A DNA stretch of 33,947 nt, taken from positions 1 to 33,947 of the forward strand of contig CAKSJF010000018.1 of assembly GCA_934462945.1 (NCBI GenBank), in the 5' to 3' direction. Under the pieces are notes generated by a model. It saw only the letters and a program-made list of their open reading frames with translations, was not told the DNA's origin and searched no databases. The stretch comes from an uncultured Clostridia bacterium (lineage in GTDB: Bacteria; Bacillota; Clostridia; UBA1381). Of this stretch, positions 1-6,407 are shown piece by piece (position 1 is the first letter of the stretch; the number at the start of each line of letters is the position of its first letter). The position numbers and the translations under genes are program-made.

Positions 1-18
1 CTACTTTATACTACTTGG

Positions 19-275
19 TACGATTTTATTGCATCCGATCATTTTTCATGATACACTAAACATAAGGAGGAATCAGCATGACCGAAAAATCATTTGTAAT
101 TCCAAAAAACCGTAGGGGCGGATATTATCCGCCCGCATGGTTCAACGTCAGAAACCGGGCGGATGATATCCGCCCCTACGAGATACGATTTTTTTGTATT
201 AAACCATTTTTCATAATGCACGAAACAAAAGGAGAAATCAACATGACCGAAAAACCATTTGTGATTCAAAAAAAG
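19..275 (+). repeat. Tandem 5'-gene duplication, 165-bp period
   Basis: Positions 19-110 and 184-275 align without gaps over 92 bases; by hand I count about 16 mismatches. Each copy carries an AT-rich upstream stretch, a ribosome site (AAGGAGG at 64-70; AAAGGAG at 228-234) and the start of the same gene (ATG at 78 and at 243). The 70-bp palindrome at 111-180 sits between the copies. The offset is exactly 165 bases (55 codons), so both starts are in one open frame. Either the first copy is a truncated paralogue of the second, or the palindrome entered a duplicated gene start. Confidence 0.8.
111..180. repeat. 70-bp GC-rich palindromic (REP/MITE-like) element
   Basis: The arms 111-135 and 156-180 are 25 bp inverted copies with one mismatch, separated by a 20-base spacer. 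Each arm holds its own smaller palindrome, GGCGGATATTATCCGCC. A third arm copy lies at 27148-27172, so this is a dispersed repeat. It is much richer in G+C than the flanking sequence. No transposase is present. Confidence 0.8.
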
Positions 276-431
276 AACAACACCAACTACCAGACAATCT
301 CAATCCGGATTCAGGAGGACACTTTCCAAAAAATAGAAAAGCTCTCTGCCGAGAGCAACCATTCCAGAAATCATCTAATCAATATACTGTTAGAATATGC
401 CGTTGATCAGATTGAAATCAGTCCGACATAA
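243..431 (+). CDS. Small ribbon-helix-helix (CopG/Arc-like) protein
   Basis: A 62-residue protein. Residues about 18-60 fit a ribbon-helix-helix DNA-binding fold: a short beta strand (QTISIRIQ), then helix alpha-1 (DTFQKIEKLSAES), a polar turn (NHSRN) and helix alpha-2 (HLINILLEYAVDQI). Such proteins dimerise and bind DNA through the paired strands; many are antitoxins or copy-number regulators, but no toxin partner follows here. I chose ATG 243 because of the AAAGGAG site 8 bases upstream and because the remaining protein is the normal size for the fold. The frame is open back to ATG 78, which also has a good ribosome site and would add 55 residues encoded partly by the palindrome at 111-180. 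The target is unknown. Confidence 0.65.
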   Translation: MTEKPFVIQKKNNTNYQTISIRIQEDTFQKIEKLSAESNHSRNHLINILLEYAVDQIEISPT

Positions 432-450
432 AATATTTTTTCAAAAACTG

Positions 451-479
451 TTGACCCAGGGCAATTTTTGCGGTACAAT
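451..479 (+). promoter_or_regulatory. Sigma-A-type promoter of the NUDIX gene
   Basis: TTGACC at 451-456, a 17-base spacer and TACAAT at 474-479. The ATG at 502 follows a ribosome site AAAGGA at 488-493, so the leader is only about 15-20 bases. Confidence 0.65.
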
Positions 480-501
480 AAAGAAAAAAAGGATTGATCA
501 G

Positions 502-1035
502 ATGGACTACACAGAGAAAACTTTAAAAACAGAAGAAATTTTTGACGGAAAGGTGATCCGGGTTTCGGTAGACACGGTGGAACTGCCGAACGGAAAGACG
601 GCAACGCGTGAATTAGTCGGTCATCCGGGCGGTGTGGGTATTATTGCGGTCACCGAAAACCGGCAGGTATACATGGTTCGCCAATATCGCCGCCCCTTTG
701 ACGAAAGCGTGTTAGAAGTGCCGGCAGGAAAATTGGAGTACGGAGAAGACCCTCTCTCCTGCGGCATCCGCGAACTGGGCGAGGAGGCTGGTGTGACTGC
801 AAAAAATATGCAGCATATCGGAGATTATTATGTTTCTCCGGGTTTTTGCAAGGAAGTGATTCATTTATATCTTGCCACCGGTCTGACCCCGGTAAAACAG
901 CATCTGGACGAGGACGAATTTTTAGATGTTCTGATGTATGATCTGGACGAATTAGTTGATATGGTGATGAATAATCAGATTCACGATGCAAAAACGGCTA
1001 TTGCCATTTTAAAAGCAAAAAGTATCTTAAAATAA
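502..1035 (+). CDS. NUDIX hydrolase, ADP-ribose pyrophosphatase type
   Basis: A 177-residue cytoplasmic hydrolase expected to cleave ADP-ribose, or a related nucleoside diphosphate derivative, to AMP and ribose 5-phosphate with Mg2+. The Nudix box runs from G76 to V98, with E82, R90, E91, E94, E95 and G97 in the GX5EX7REUXEEXGU pattern. The preceding VPAGKLE stretch is typical of the ADP-ribose subfamily, as is the N-terminal half that forms the dimer (residues 1-50). I start it at ATG 502 because AAAGGA lies 8 bases upstream and a promoter stands directly in front; an in-frame extension to 397 would run through that promoter. It ends at a terminator shared with the convergent rrf2 gene. Substrate choice within the family is inferred. 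Confidence 0.85.
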   Translation: MDYTEKTLKTEEIFDGKVIRVSVDTVELPNGKTATRELVGHPGGVGIIAVTENRQVYMVRQYRRPFDESVLEVPAGKLEYGEDPLSCGIRELGEEAGVTAKNMQHIGDYYVSPGFCKEVIHLYLATGLTPVKQHLDEDEFLDVLMYDLDELVDMVMNNQIHDAKTAIAILKAKSILK

Positions 1036-1068
1036 CAGAGCAGGAGACAAAAAGTCTCCTGTTCTGTT
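1034..1068. terminator. Bidirectional terminator between NUDIX gene and rrf2
   Basis: A 15-bp stem with one G-U wobble (1034-1048 with 1054-1068) and an AAAAA loop at 1049-1053, followed by an AT-rich tract. It overlaps the last codon and stop of the convergent rrf2 gene. Confidence 0.75.
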
Positions 1069-1498
1069 ATATAATATAATCATAGCTGTCTTTCTGACGG
1101 TCTATAATATCCTGCAAGGTGATCCCGTTCAGATATTCCTCAATCGTCCGGTATAGTCCCTGCCAGACAAAAAGAGTGGCGCAGGACGCTCTCCGGGGGC
1201 AGAGGTTTTCCGGCTGATCCAGGCAGGCAACCGGCGCAAGACTTCCCTCTGTCAGCCGAAGAATCTCGCCGACGGTATACTGCTCCGGCTTTTTACTGAG
1301 CCGATAGCCGCCCTGCGAGCCGCGGTTTGTTTGCAGCAAACCGGATTTATTCAAAATCGGCACAATCTGTTCCAGATATTTTTTTGAAATTTCCTGACGC
1401 TTGGCAATCTCTTTTAACGCAACATACCCATCCTGCTGATGCTCCGCAAGATCTAAAAGCATTCTGACCGCATAGCGCCCTTTCGTTGAAATTTTCAT
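1067..1498 (-). CDS. Rrf2-family transcriptional regulator
   Basis: A 143-residue Rrf2 protein. It opens with MKISTKGRYAVRMLLDLA, followed by a winged helix-turn-helix (about residues 25-65; SKKYLEQI recognition helix, GGYRLSK wing). C92, C100 and C106 are the three cysteines that bind a [2Fe-2S] cluster or sense redox state in IscR-like members. It is the last gene of the operon that starts at hisZ, 18 bases after ppx. The family includes IscR (iron-sulfur homeostasis), CymR (cysteine metabolism) and NsrR (nitric oxide); no cysteine desulfurase or scaffold gene is adjacent to decide among them. The retained cysteines make an iron-sulfur or redox sensor likely, but this is inference. Confidence 0.88.
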   Translation of the reverse strand: MKISTKGRYAVRMLLDLAEHQQDGYVALKEIAKRQEISKKYLEQIVPILNKSGLLQTNRGSQGGYRLSKKPEQYTVGEILRLTEGSLAPVACLDQPENLCPRRASCATLFVWQGLYRTIEEYLNGITLQDIIDRQKDSYDYII

Positions 1499-1516
1499 CC
1501 GTTTCCCAGCTTTCTG

Positions 1517-2407
1517 TTAATTTCCGCACATTTTCATAAAATAACCTTCCCGGACGCTGCATTGCAAAACATACACACCGTCCGTCTCTAAAAACTCACA
1601 GATCGTTTTTAAAATGGTGAGTCCCGGGATGATGGTTTCTGCCCGGTTCTTCAAAATATCCTCCAACCGGCGGTATACGTCCTCCGGATTGTGATCTCCC
1701 AAAGCAATCAGCTTTTCCATCTGCTGAACACTTAAAAACGAGTCTTTCTGCTTTGCATTGCTCAGAACATGGTAAAGCTTTAGCGCCGCCTTTGCCGTTC
1801 CGCCCATTGCATAAAGATATCTGCTCCCATAGACATTCTGCACATCCATCATTTCATTCCGGACAAAAAACGAAATTTTCGCCCGCTCCTCCGGTGTCGG
1901 CAAAGCATTTTTCACAAATCGTGATTTCATGCGGTAAGAGCCAATCTCCAGCGACTGAAGCTGCACCAGCCGGGACTGCTCAAACTGCAAAATCTGACAG
2001 CTTCCTCCGCCTAAATCCAGTCCGATCCCGCAATGCTCCGGAACGCTTGCCCGCAGCGCCGCAAAATCATATTCCGCCTCACGCACCGCAGACAGCGGAT
2101 CTAACTGCACGCCTGCCATTTCATAAAGAAATGTCTGAACCTCCGAAAGGTTTTTGATTCCTCTTAAAGAGGCAGTGGAAAAGCAGCCGATTTCCTTGCA
2201 GCCAGCCTCCTTTAAAAGATAGACCAGCTTATTTAATACCACCGCAAGCCGGCTTTGTCCCTGCGGGGTAAGCCTTTCCTCCTCAATTTCGTCCGGGATA
2301 TGAGAGCGAACCAATTTGTCCTCAACCTTTACTGCCTTGCGATTCTCAAATTCATATGCCACGGCACGAATCGTATTTGATCCAATATCTATAACACCGT
2401 ATCGCAT
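1517..2407 (-). CDS. Ppx/GppA-family phosphatase
   Basis: A 296-residue protein of the actin-like ATPase superfamily, which removes terminal phosphate from polyphosphate (Ppx) or converts pppGpp to ppGpp (GppA). Visible motifs are the phosphate-1 loop DIGSNTIR (residues 7-14), STASLRGIKN, the second phosphate loop LDLGGGSCQ and a YAMGGTAKA adenosine-loop-like stretch near residue 200. It is about the length of the single-domain Ppx/GppA proteins of Firmicutes and lacks the C-terminal HD-like domain of the long E. coli enzymes. It lies 12 bases after hisIE and is probably co-transcribed with it. HisG and HisE both release pyrophosphate, so a phosphate-metabolism gene here may be functional, but that link is inference. 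Confidence 0.85.
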   Translation of the reverse strand: MRYGVIDIGSNTIRAVAYEFENRKAVKVEDKLVRSHIPDEIEEERLTPQGQSRLAVVLNKLVYLLKEAGCKEIGCFSTASLRGIKNLSEVQTFLYEMAGVQLDPLSAVREAEYDFAALRASVPEHCGIGLDLGGGSCQILQFEQSRLVQLQSLEIGSYRMKSRFVKNALPTPEERAKISFFVRNEMMDVQNVYGSRYLYAMGGTAKAALKLYHVLSNAKQKDSFLSVQQMEKLIALGDHNPEDVYRRLEDILKNRAETIIPGLTILKTICEFLETDGVYVLQCSVREGYFMKMCGN

Positions 2408-2419
2408 GCTTTTACTCCT

Positions 2420-3034
2420 TTATCTGCGTTTTTCCAGCTCGTCAAAAATGTCGTTCCAGGTCATATCGTTATCCGCAAGCATCACAGTCAGATGATACAT
2501 CAGATCGGCTGTCTCATAGCTGATTTCACTTTTACTCCGGTTTTTGCCGGCGATCACAACCTCTGCTGCCTCCTCGCCGACCTTCTTTAAAATCTTGTCC
2601 TCTCCCTTTTGGAACAGGTAGTTTGTATAGCTTCCCTCTTTCGGATTCTTCTTCCGATCCTGAGTAACCTCCATAAGCCTTTGCAGAATATCGGAAGAAT
2701 CTGCTTTGTCAAATTCCTTTAATGCTCCGTTTTCAAGCTTGCGGAAGAAGCAGCTCCGCGCCCCGGTGTGGCATGCGGGTCCGTCCGGATGAACCAGTAA
2801 AAGCAGACAATCTGCGTCACAATCCGCACGGATTTCCTCCACGTTCATATAATTTCCGGAGGTTGCTCCTTTTTCCCATAATTCCTGGCGCGAACGTGAC
2901 CAAAAGACGGCATGTCCGGATTCGACCGTTTTTGCAAGCGATTCCTTATTCATATAGGCAACCATCAAAACCTCTTTTGTGCCTGCATTCTGCACCACCG
3001 CAGGAATCAAGCCTTTTTCATCAAAATTCAGCAT
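2420..3034 (-). CDS. hisI: Bifunctional phosphoribosyl-AMP cyclohydrolase / phosphoribosyl-ATP pyrophosphatase
   Basis: A 204-residue HisI-HisE fusion that catalyses steps two and three of histidine synthesis: PR-ATP is hydrolysed to PR-AMP and the purine ring is opened. The cyclohydrolase domain (about residues 1-107) has the Mg site D71/D73/D75 and zinc ligands C72, C88 and C95 within GPACHTG...C. The pyrophosphatase domain (about 110-204) has the helical MazG-like motif KVGEEAAE at 151-158. The start is followed at once by a typical HisI N-terminus. The gene lies 3 bases after hisA. The order of the two domains is the usual bacterial fusion; it is often named hisIE. Confidence 0.95.
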   Translation of the reverse strand: MLNFDEKGLIPAVVQNAGTKEVLMVAYMNKESLAKTVESGHAVFWSRSRQELWEKGATSGNYMNVEEIRADCDADCLLLLVHPDGPACHTGARSCFFRKLENGALKEFDKADSSDILQRLMEVTQDRKKNPKEGSYTNYLFQKGEDKILKKVGEEAAEVVIAGKNRSKSEISYETADLMYHLTVMLADNDMTWNDIFDELEKRR

Positions 3035-3037
3035 TCC

Positions 3038-3757
3038 TTATTCCCCTTTTCCTATTCTGATTGCCTCGCTAAGAGACACATTTCCTGTATATAATGCCCG
3101 TCCGACAATCACACCCTCAACGCCTGTCGGACGCAAGGCTCTGATATGCTCATAGCTTCCGATTCCGCCGGAGGCTATCACGTTCGCCGGAACACTTTCT
3201 GCCATTTCACGCATTGCCGGAACGTTCGGACCTGCCAGCGTTCCATCCGTTGCAATATCGGTATAAACAAAGTTGGAAACACCCAGCGCAGACATTTTCT
3301 TTGCAAGCTCCACTGCTCGAAAACCGCTGACTTCCTCCCAGCCCTCAGTGGCGGCAAAGCCGTCTTTTGCGTCAATGCCGATCACAATTTTCTCTCCAAA
3401 GCGCTCTACTGCCTCTTTCACAAAGTCCTCGTCCCGGACTGCCTTTGTGCCGATAATCACCCTGGAAACACCGCAGGAAAGCCGGCTTTCAATATCCTCC
3501 ATGGTACGGATTCCGCCGCCGGTCTGTACCGGAATTTGCAGCGTCTGGCAGATTTTTTTGATCAACTCTGCATTTTTCCCCTGTCCGTACCGTGCGCCGT
3601 CCAGATCGACCACATGCAGAAACTCTCCGCCCTGTTCTTCCCACTTTTTCGCCATTTCCACCGGATCATCTCCGTAAACGGTCACGTCCGAAAAGCTTCC
3701 CCGAAAAAGTCGGACACACTTTCCATCCTGTATATCAATTGCCGGATATATTCTCAT
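3038..3757 (-). CDS. hisA: ProFAR isomerase (HisA)
   Basis: A 239-residue TIM-barrel enzyme that converts ProFAR to PRFAR by an Amadori rearrangement, the fourth histidine step. It begins MRIYPAIDIQDGKCVRL with catalytic D8; the second acid D129 lies in GIDAKDG. The two phosphate-binding halves are QTGGGIR (about 78-84) and ASGGIG. The length matches the family. It is not HisF, which would start with a KRIIPCLD-type sequence. It lies between hisG (11 bases) and hisIE (3 bases). HisF and HisH, which normally use its product, are not in this window. Confidence 0.95.
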   Translation of the reverse strand: MRIYPAIDIQDGKCVRLFRGSFSDVTVYGDDPVEMAKKWEEQGGEFLHVVDLDGARYGQGKNAELIKKICQTLQIPVQTGGGIRTMEDIESRLSCGVSRVIIGTKAVRDEDFVKEAVERFGEKIVIGIDAKDGFAATEGWEEVSGFRAVELAKKMSALGVSNFVYTDIATDGTLAGPNVPAMREMAESVPANVIASGGIGSYEHIRALRPTGVEGVIVGRALYTGNVSLSEAIRIGKGE

Positions 3758-3768
3758 TGTTTCTCTCC

Positions 3769-4404
3769 TTAAACCGTATGCTTTCTAAAGTACTCTACTA
3801 ACTTCATAATCCGGTCGGTGTGCATCTTCATGCTGACCTTATTCACCACAAACCGGGCAGACAGCGGACAAATATCATAAAGCACCTCTAAGCCGTTTTC
3901 TGCCAACGTCTTTCCGCTTTCCACAATATCCACAATCACGTCTGAAAGTCCGACAAGCGGCGCTAATTCCACTGAACCGTTCAGCTTGATCAGTTCAATG
4001 GTCTGTCCCTTTTCATCCTGAAAATAGCTTTGCGCAATTTTCGGATATTTAGACGCAACCCGAAGATTATTAATTGAAAACAGTTTATCTTTCATTTCCG
4101 CTCTGCCGCAGACTGCCATTTTGCACGCACCAAAGCCAAGATTGATCATCTCATAAAGATTCCGGTTTTCCTCTAACAGCGTGTCCTTTCCGACAATGCC
4201 GATATCCGCCGCACCGTATTCCACATAGGTCGGTACATCGGACGCTTTTACCAGAATAAATTTCATCTTATTTTTTTCGTCTGTAAAAATCAGCTTGCGC
4301 GTTTTTTCTTTCATTTCTGCGCAGTCCATCCCATAATCGGAGAAAAGATCAATGGAAAGCTCGGCAAGCCGTCCTTTTGCAAGCGCTACTGTTAAATATT
4401 CCAT
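3769..4404 (-). CDS. hisG: ATP phosphoribosyltransferase, short form (HisG-S)
   Basis: A 211-residue enzyme that joins ATP and PRPP to give PR-ATP, the committed histidine step. It is the short form: it ends after the catalytic domains and lacks the C-terminal ACT-like regulatory domain of the long enzymes, so it needs HisZ, encoded just upstream. The N-terminal ALAKGRL and the PRPP loop DIVESGKTL are intact. I chose ATG 4404 because AAAGGAG sits about 6 bases upstream; a tandem ATG at 4407 is the alternative. The open frame reaches 4500, but that part is a shadow of the hisZ tail. Only 13 bases separate hisZ from hisG, and the ribosome site begins at the hisZ stop. Confidence 0.95.
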   Translation of the reverse strand: MEYLTVALAKGRLAELSIDLFSDYGMDCAEMKEKTRKLIFTDEKNKMKFILVKASDVPTYVEYGAADIGIVGKDTLLEENRNLYEMINLGFGACKMAVCGRAEMKDKLFSINNLRVASKYPKIAQSYFQDEKGQTIELIKLNGSVELAPLVGLSDVIVDIVESGKTLAENGLEVLYDICPLSARFVVNKVSMKMHTDRIMKLVEYFRKHTV

Positions 4405-4417
4405 CATTTTCTCCTTT

Positions 4418-5767
4418 CTATTCGTGGTGATGTCCGCAGCCGCAGTCACAGTCATGATCATGTTCATGTTCATGTCCGCAGTCACAGTCGTCCCCATCAT
4501 AATAACCTAAAAAGTCGTCCACCGTTGTTTCAATAATTTCATCCCGTCGGAAATCTTTCATCAAAAGCCGTCCGTCCGCAAATACCCGGAGCATGCATTC
4601 CGCCCCGGTCTTTTTTGCATAGTGTTCTGCCGCGCGGTAATCTGCACTGCACAGATCCTGCTCCACCAGGCAGCCGTTCATCCGCAGATTGCAGGCAAGA
4701 TCGTAAGCCTGCGCATCCGCACAATCTTCTGTAAAAATCAGCGTTTTAGAAACTGCTGCTCCCGGCTTTTTCCCGGTGTTGCGCATTGCAGAAAGAATCC
4801 GGTTAATACCAAACGCAACGCCGACCGCACTTAAATCCTTGCCAAATTTGGAAAGCAGATGATCGTATCTGCCGCCGGCACAGATCGGGAAACCGACTCC
4901 ATGCGTGTAGCATTTGAAAATTGACCCGGTGTAATAATCAATATCCTGGAGCATGCCCAGATCGATTGAGACAAATTTTTCAAAACCGTAACCGCACAAA
5001 AGGGAATAAATCCGTTCAATATTTTCAAGCGCTTTTGCGGAGGTTTCGTTTAATCCAGGCACGCGCGCCTTTTTGATTACCTCTGCGCCGCCAAACAGAT
5101 ACGGCAGCTCCATCATCAGATTTTTGATCTCATCCGACAGGGAAAGCGACTCGGTTAATTCTGCAATTCCAAACCGATCCTTGCTGTCGATCCGCTCCCG
5201 GAGCTTTTCAATTGACGCATCGTCCAGACCTGCCTGTTCCACAAGTCCGTTAAAGAACGCAACCTGTCCGATTTCCATATGAAATTCATTCATTCCCAGG
5301 GCAATGATCGCCTCGATTGCCGCTGCAATCACCTCTGCGTCTGCCTCGGGGCGCGGTGCGCCTAAGAGTTCAATGCCGGATTGGGTAAATTCGCGTTGTC
5401 TTGCCCCTTGCGTTTTTTCCGCGCGGAACACATTTCCGGTATAACAAAAACGCAGCGGCAGACTTTCTGCATCCATTTTCGTTGCCGCCATCCGGGCGAT
5501 GGAGGTGGTGATGTCCGGGCGGAGCGTCATAATCCGTCCGTTTTCGTCAAAAAATTTAATCATGGATTCCTGCGAAAGCTCTTTGGAGGTTTTCGATCCG
5601 TCCTCTGCAAAAACATCATAATATTCACAGGTCGGCGTTTCCGTCTCCTGATATCCAAAGGATGCAAAGACCGACCAAATCGTTGCTTCTACTTCCTTTT
5701 TTTGTGTACATTCCTCGGGAAGAATATCGGTCATTCCAATCGGTGTGTGCAATTTCCAGTCTGCCAT
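4418..5767 (-). CDS. hisZ: ATP phosphoribosyltransferase regulatory subunit with Cys/His-rich tail
   Basis: A 449-residue paralogue of histidyl-tRNA synthetase that assembles with short HisG and makes it active and histidine-sensitive. It has the class II synthetase core: motif 2 around GNVFRAEKTQG, and AGGRYDHLL. I call it HisZ rather than HisS because hisG directly follows in its short form and the C-terminus is not the usual HisS anticodon-binding domain sequence. The unusual part is the end: the last 26 residues (424-449) hold seven His, five Cys and seven Asp in alternating DCDCGH, EHEHDHD and CGCGHHHE blocks. This resembles a metal-binding tail and is not part of the normal fold. It is the first gene of the operon, behind a consensus promoter. 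Confidence 0.9.
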   Translation of the reverse strand: MADWKLHTPIGMTDILPEECTQKKEVEATIWSVFASFGYQETETPTCEYYDVFAEDGSKTSKELSQESMIKFFDENGRIMTLRPDITTSIARMAATKMDAESLPLRFCYTGNVFRAEKTQGARQREFTQSGIELLGAPRPEADAEVIAAAIEAIIALGMNEFHMEIGQVAFFNGLVEQAGLDDASIEKLRERIDSKDRFGIAELTESLSLSDEIKNLMMELPYLFGGAEVIKKARVPGLNETSAKALENIERIYSLLCGYGFEKFVSIDLGMLQDIDYYTGSIFKCYTHGVGFPICAGGRYDHLLSKFGKDLSAVGVAFGINRILSAMRNTGKKPGAAVSKTLIFTEDCADAQAYDLACNLRMNGCLVEQDLCSADYRAAEHYAKKTGAECMLRVFADGRLLMKDFRRDEIIETTVDDFLGYYDGDDCDCGHEHEHDHDCDCGCGHHHE

Positions 5768-5833
5768 ATGCAGCCTCCTAACTTTAATGCATTAAATCGC
5801 AAAAGATTCTATTCCTAATAATATTTCTATTTT

Positions 5834-5862
5834 ATTATATACTCTTTTCCCTCCAATGTCAA
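5834..5862 (-). promoter_or_regulatory. Consensus sigma-A promoter of the hisZ operon
   Basis: Read on the minus strand: TTGACA (5857-5862), exactly 17 bases, TATAAT (5834-5839). The expected start is near 5827, giving a leader of about 60 bases before hisZ with no T-box or leader peptide visible. Confidence 0.9.
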
Positions 5863-5988
5863 AGCCTTTCCCGGATTCTTTTCCGAAATCGGCAGGTATC
5901 ACAAACATTGACCGTTTTCCGGATTCAAAAAATGTATAATCTGTTTGCCGTAAAATAAATGGATTTGATAAATTTTTTCAAAAAACAC

Positions 5989-6017
5989 TTGCTTTTTTGG
6001 AAAAAAAGCATTATACT
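5989..6017 (+). promoter_or_regulatory. Sigma-A-type promoter of the hyd maturation operon
   Basis: TTGCTT at 5989-5994, 17-base spacer, TATACT at 6012-6017. The expected start is about 6024, which places the two competing hairpins of 6058-6110 inside the transcribed leader. The rest of the 366-base gap between hisZ and the first hyd gene holds the divergent hisZ promoter and nothing else I can support. Confidence 0.75.
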
Positions 6018-6049
6018 AAAATTATAGCTTGCCCGACGCAAAGCGTATG

Positions 6050-6123
6050 CTGACCGAAAGGCGCGAAAAATTACGGATGTTTTTTTGCCGCGCCTTGATT
6101 TTGGGCGCGGTAATTTTATTTTT
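6050..6123 (+). promoter_or_regulatory. Attenuator-like leader with two mutually exclusive hairpins
   Basis: A terminator-type hairpin pairs CCGCGCC (6088-6094) with GGCGCGG (6104-6110) and is followed by the U-rich tract TAATTTTATTTTT (6111-6123). The same left arm can pair instead with an upstream segment: AAGGCGCG (6058-6065) is exactly complementary to CGCGCCTT (6089-6096), and AAAAA (6066-6070) can extend this stem against the T run at 6080-6086. Forming the upstream stem destroys the terminator. The layout is that of an attenuator or riboswitch expression platform, but I do not recognise a known ligand-binding class in the short upstream part. The ribosome site GGGAGG (6124-6129) follows immediately. 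Confidence 0.65.
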
Positions 6124-6134
6124 GGGAGGTTTTT

Positions 6135-6407
6135 ATGGAAACAAGAGTTGCTGTGATGGGAATTATTGTGGAGAATACAGAATCGGCGGAAAAGTTAAAT
6201 TCCATTCTGCACAGCTTTGGAGAATACATCATCGGAAGAATGGGACTGCCGTATAAAAAGCGCGGAATCCATATCGTTTCGATTGCAATTGACGCACCGC
6301 AGGACACCATTTCCGCATTAGCAGGAAAGCTGGGCGGACTTCCGGGTGTAAGCGTAAAAACGGCATATTCCAATATTAAAGGAGAAGATGAAAATGGCAA
6401 TTTATAA
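6135..6407 (+). CDS. TM1266-type iron-only hydrogenase system regulator
   Basis: A 90-residue protein. METRVAVMGIIVEN...LNSILHSFGEYIIGRMGLPYK matches the small ferredoxin-fold/NikR-C-like family of which Thermotoga TM1266 is the model. It is regularly encoded beside [FeFe]-hydrogenase maturation genes and annotated as a putative regulator; its biochemical role is not settled. There is no DNA-binding domain, so any regulation would be through ligand or protein binding. The start has GGGAGG 5 bases upstream. It overlaps hydG by 14 bases, indicating translational coupling, and it is the first gene behind the attenuator-like leader. Confidence 0.88.
   Translation: METRVAVMGIIVENTESAEKLNSILHSFGEYIIGRMGLPYKKRGIHIVSIAIDAPQDTISALAGKLGGLPGVSVKTAYSNIKGEDENGNL

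Noticed and set aside
4405..4500. N-terminal extension of hisG.
   Set aside because: It is another reading frame of the hisZ tail; the ribosome site and HisG family start support ATG 4404.
6035..6044. Cyclic-di-GMP-I (GEMM) riboswitch, because of GACGCAAAGC.
   Set aside because: The other conserved parts of that class are missing and the leader is too short; the match is limited to one short string.
6029..6256. A 75-codon frame in the hyd leader.
   Set aside because: No suitable ribosome site, overlaps the terminator hairpin and the start of the TM1266-type gene in another frame.
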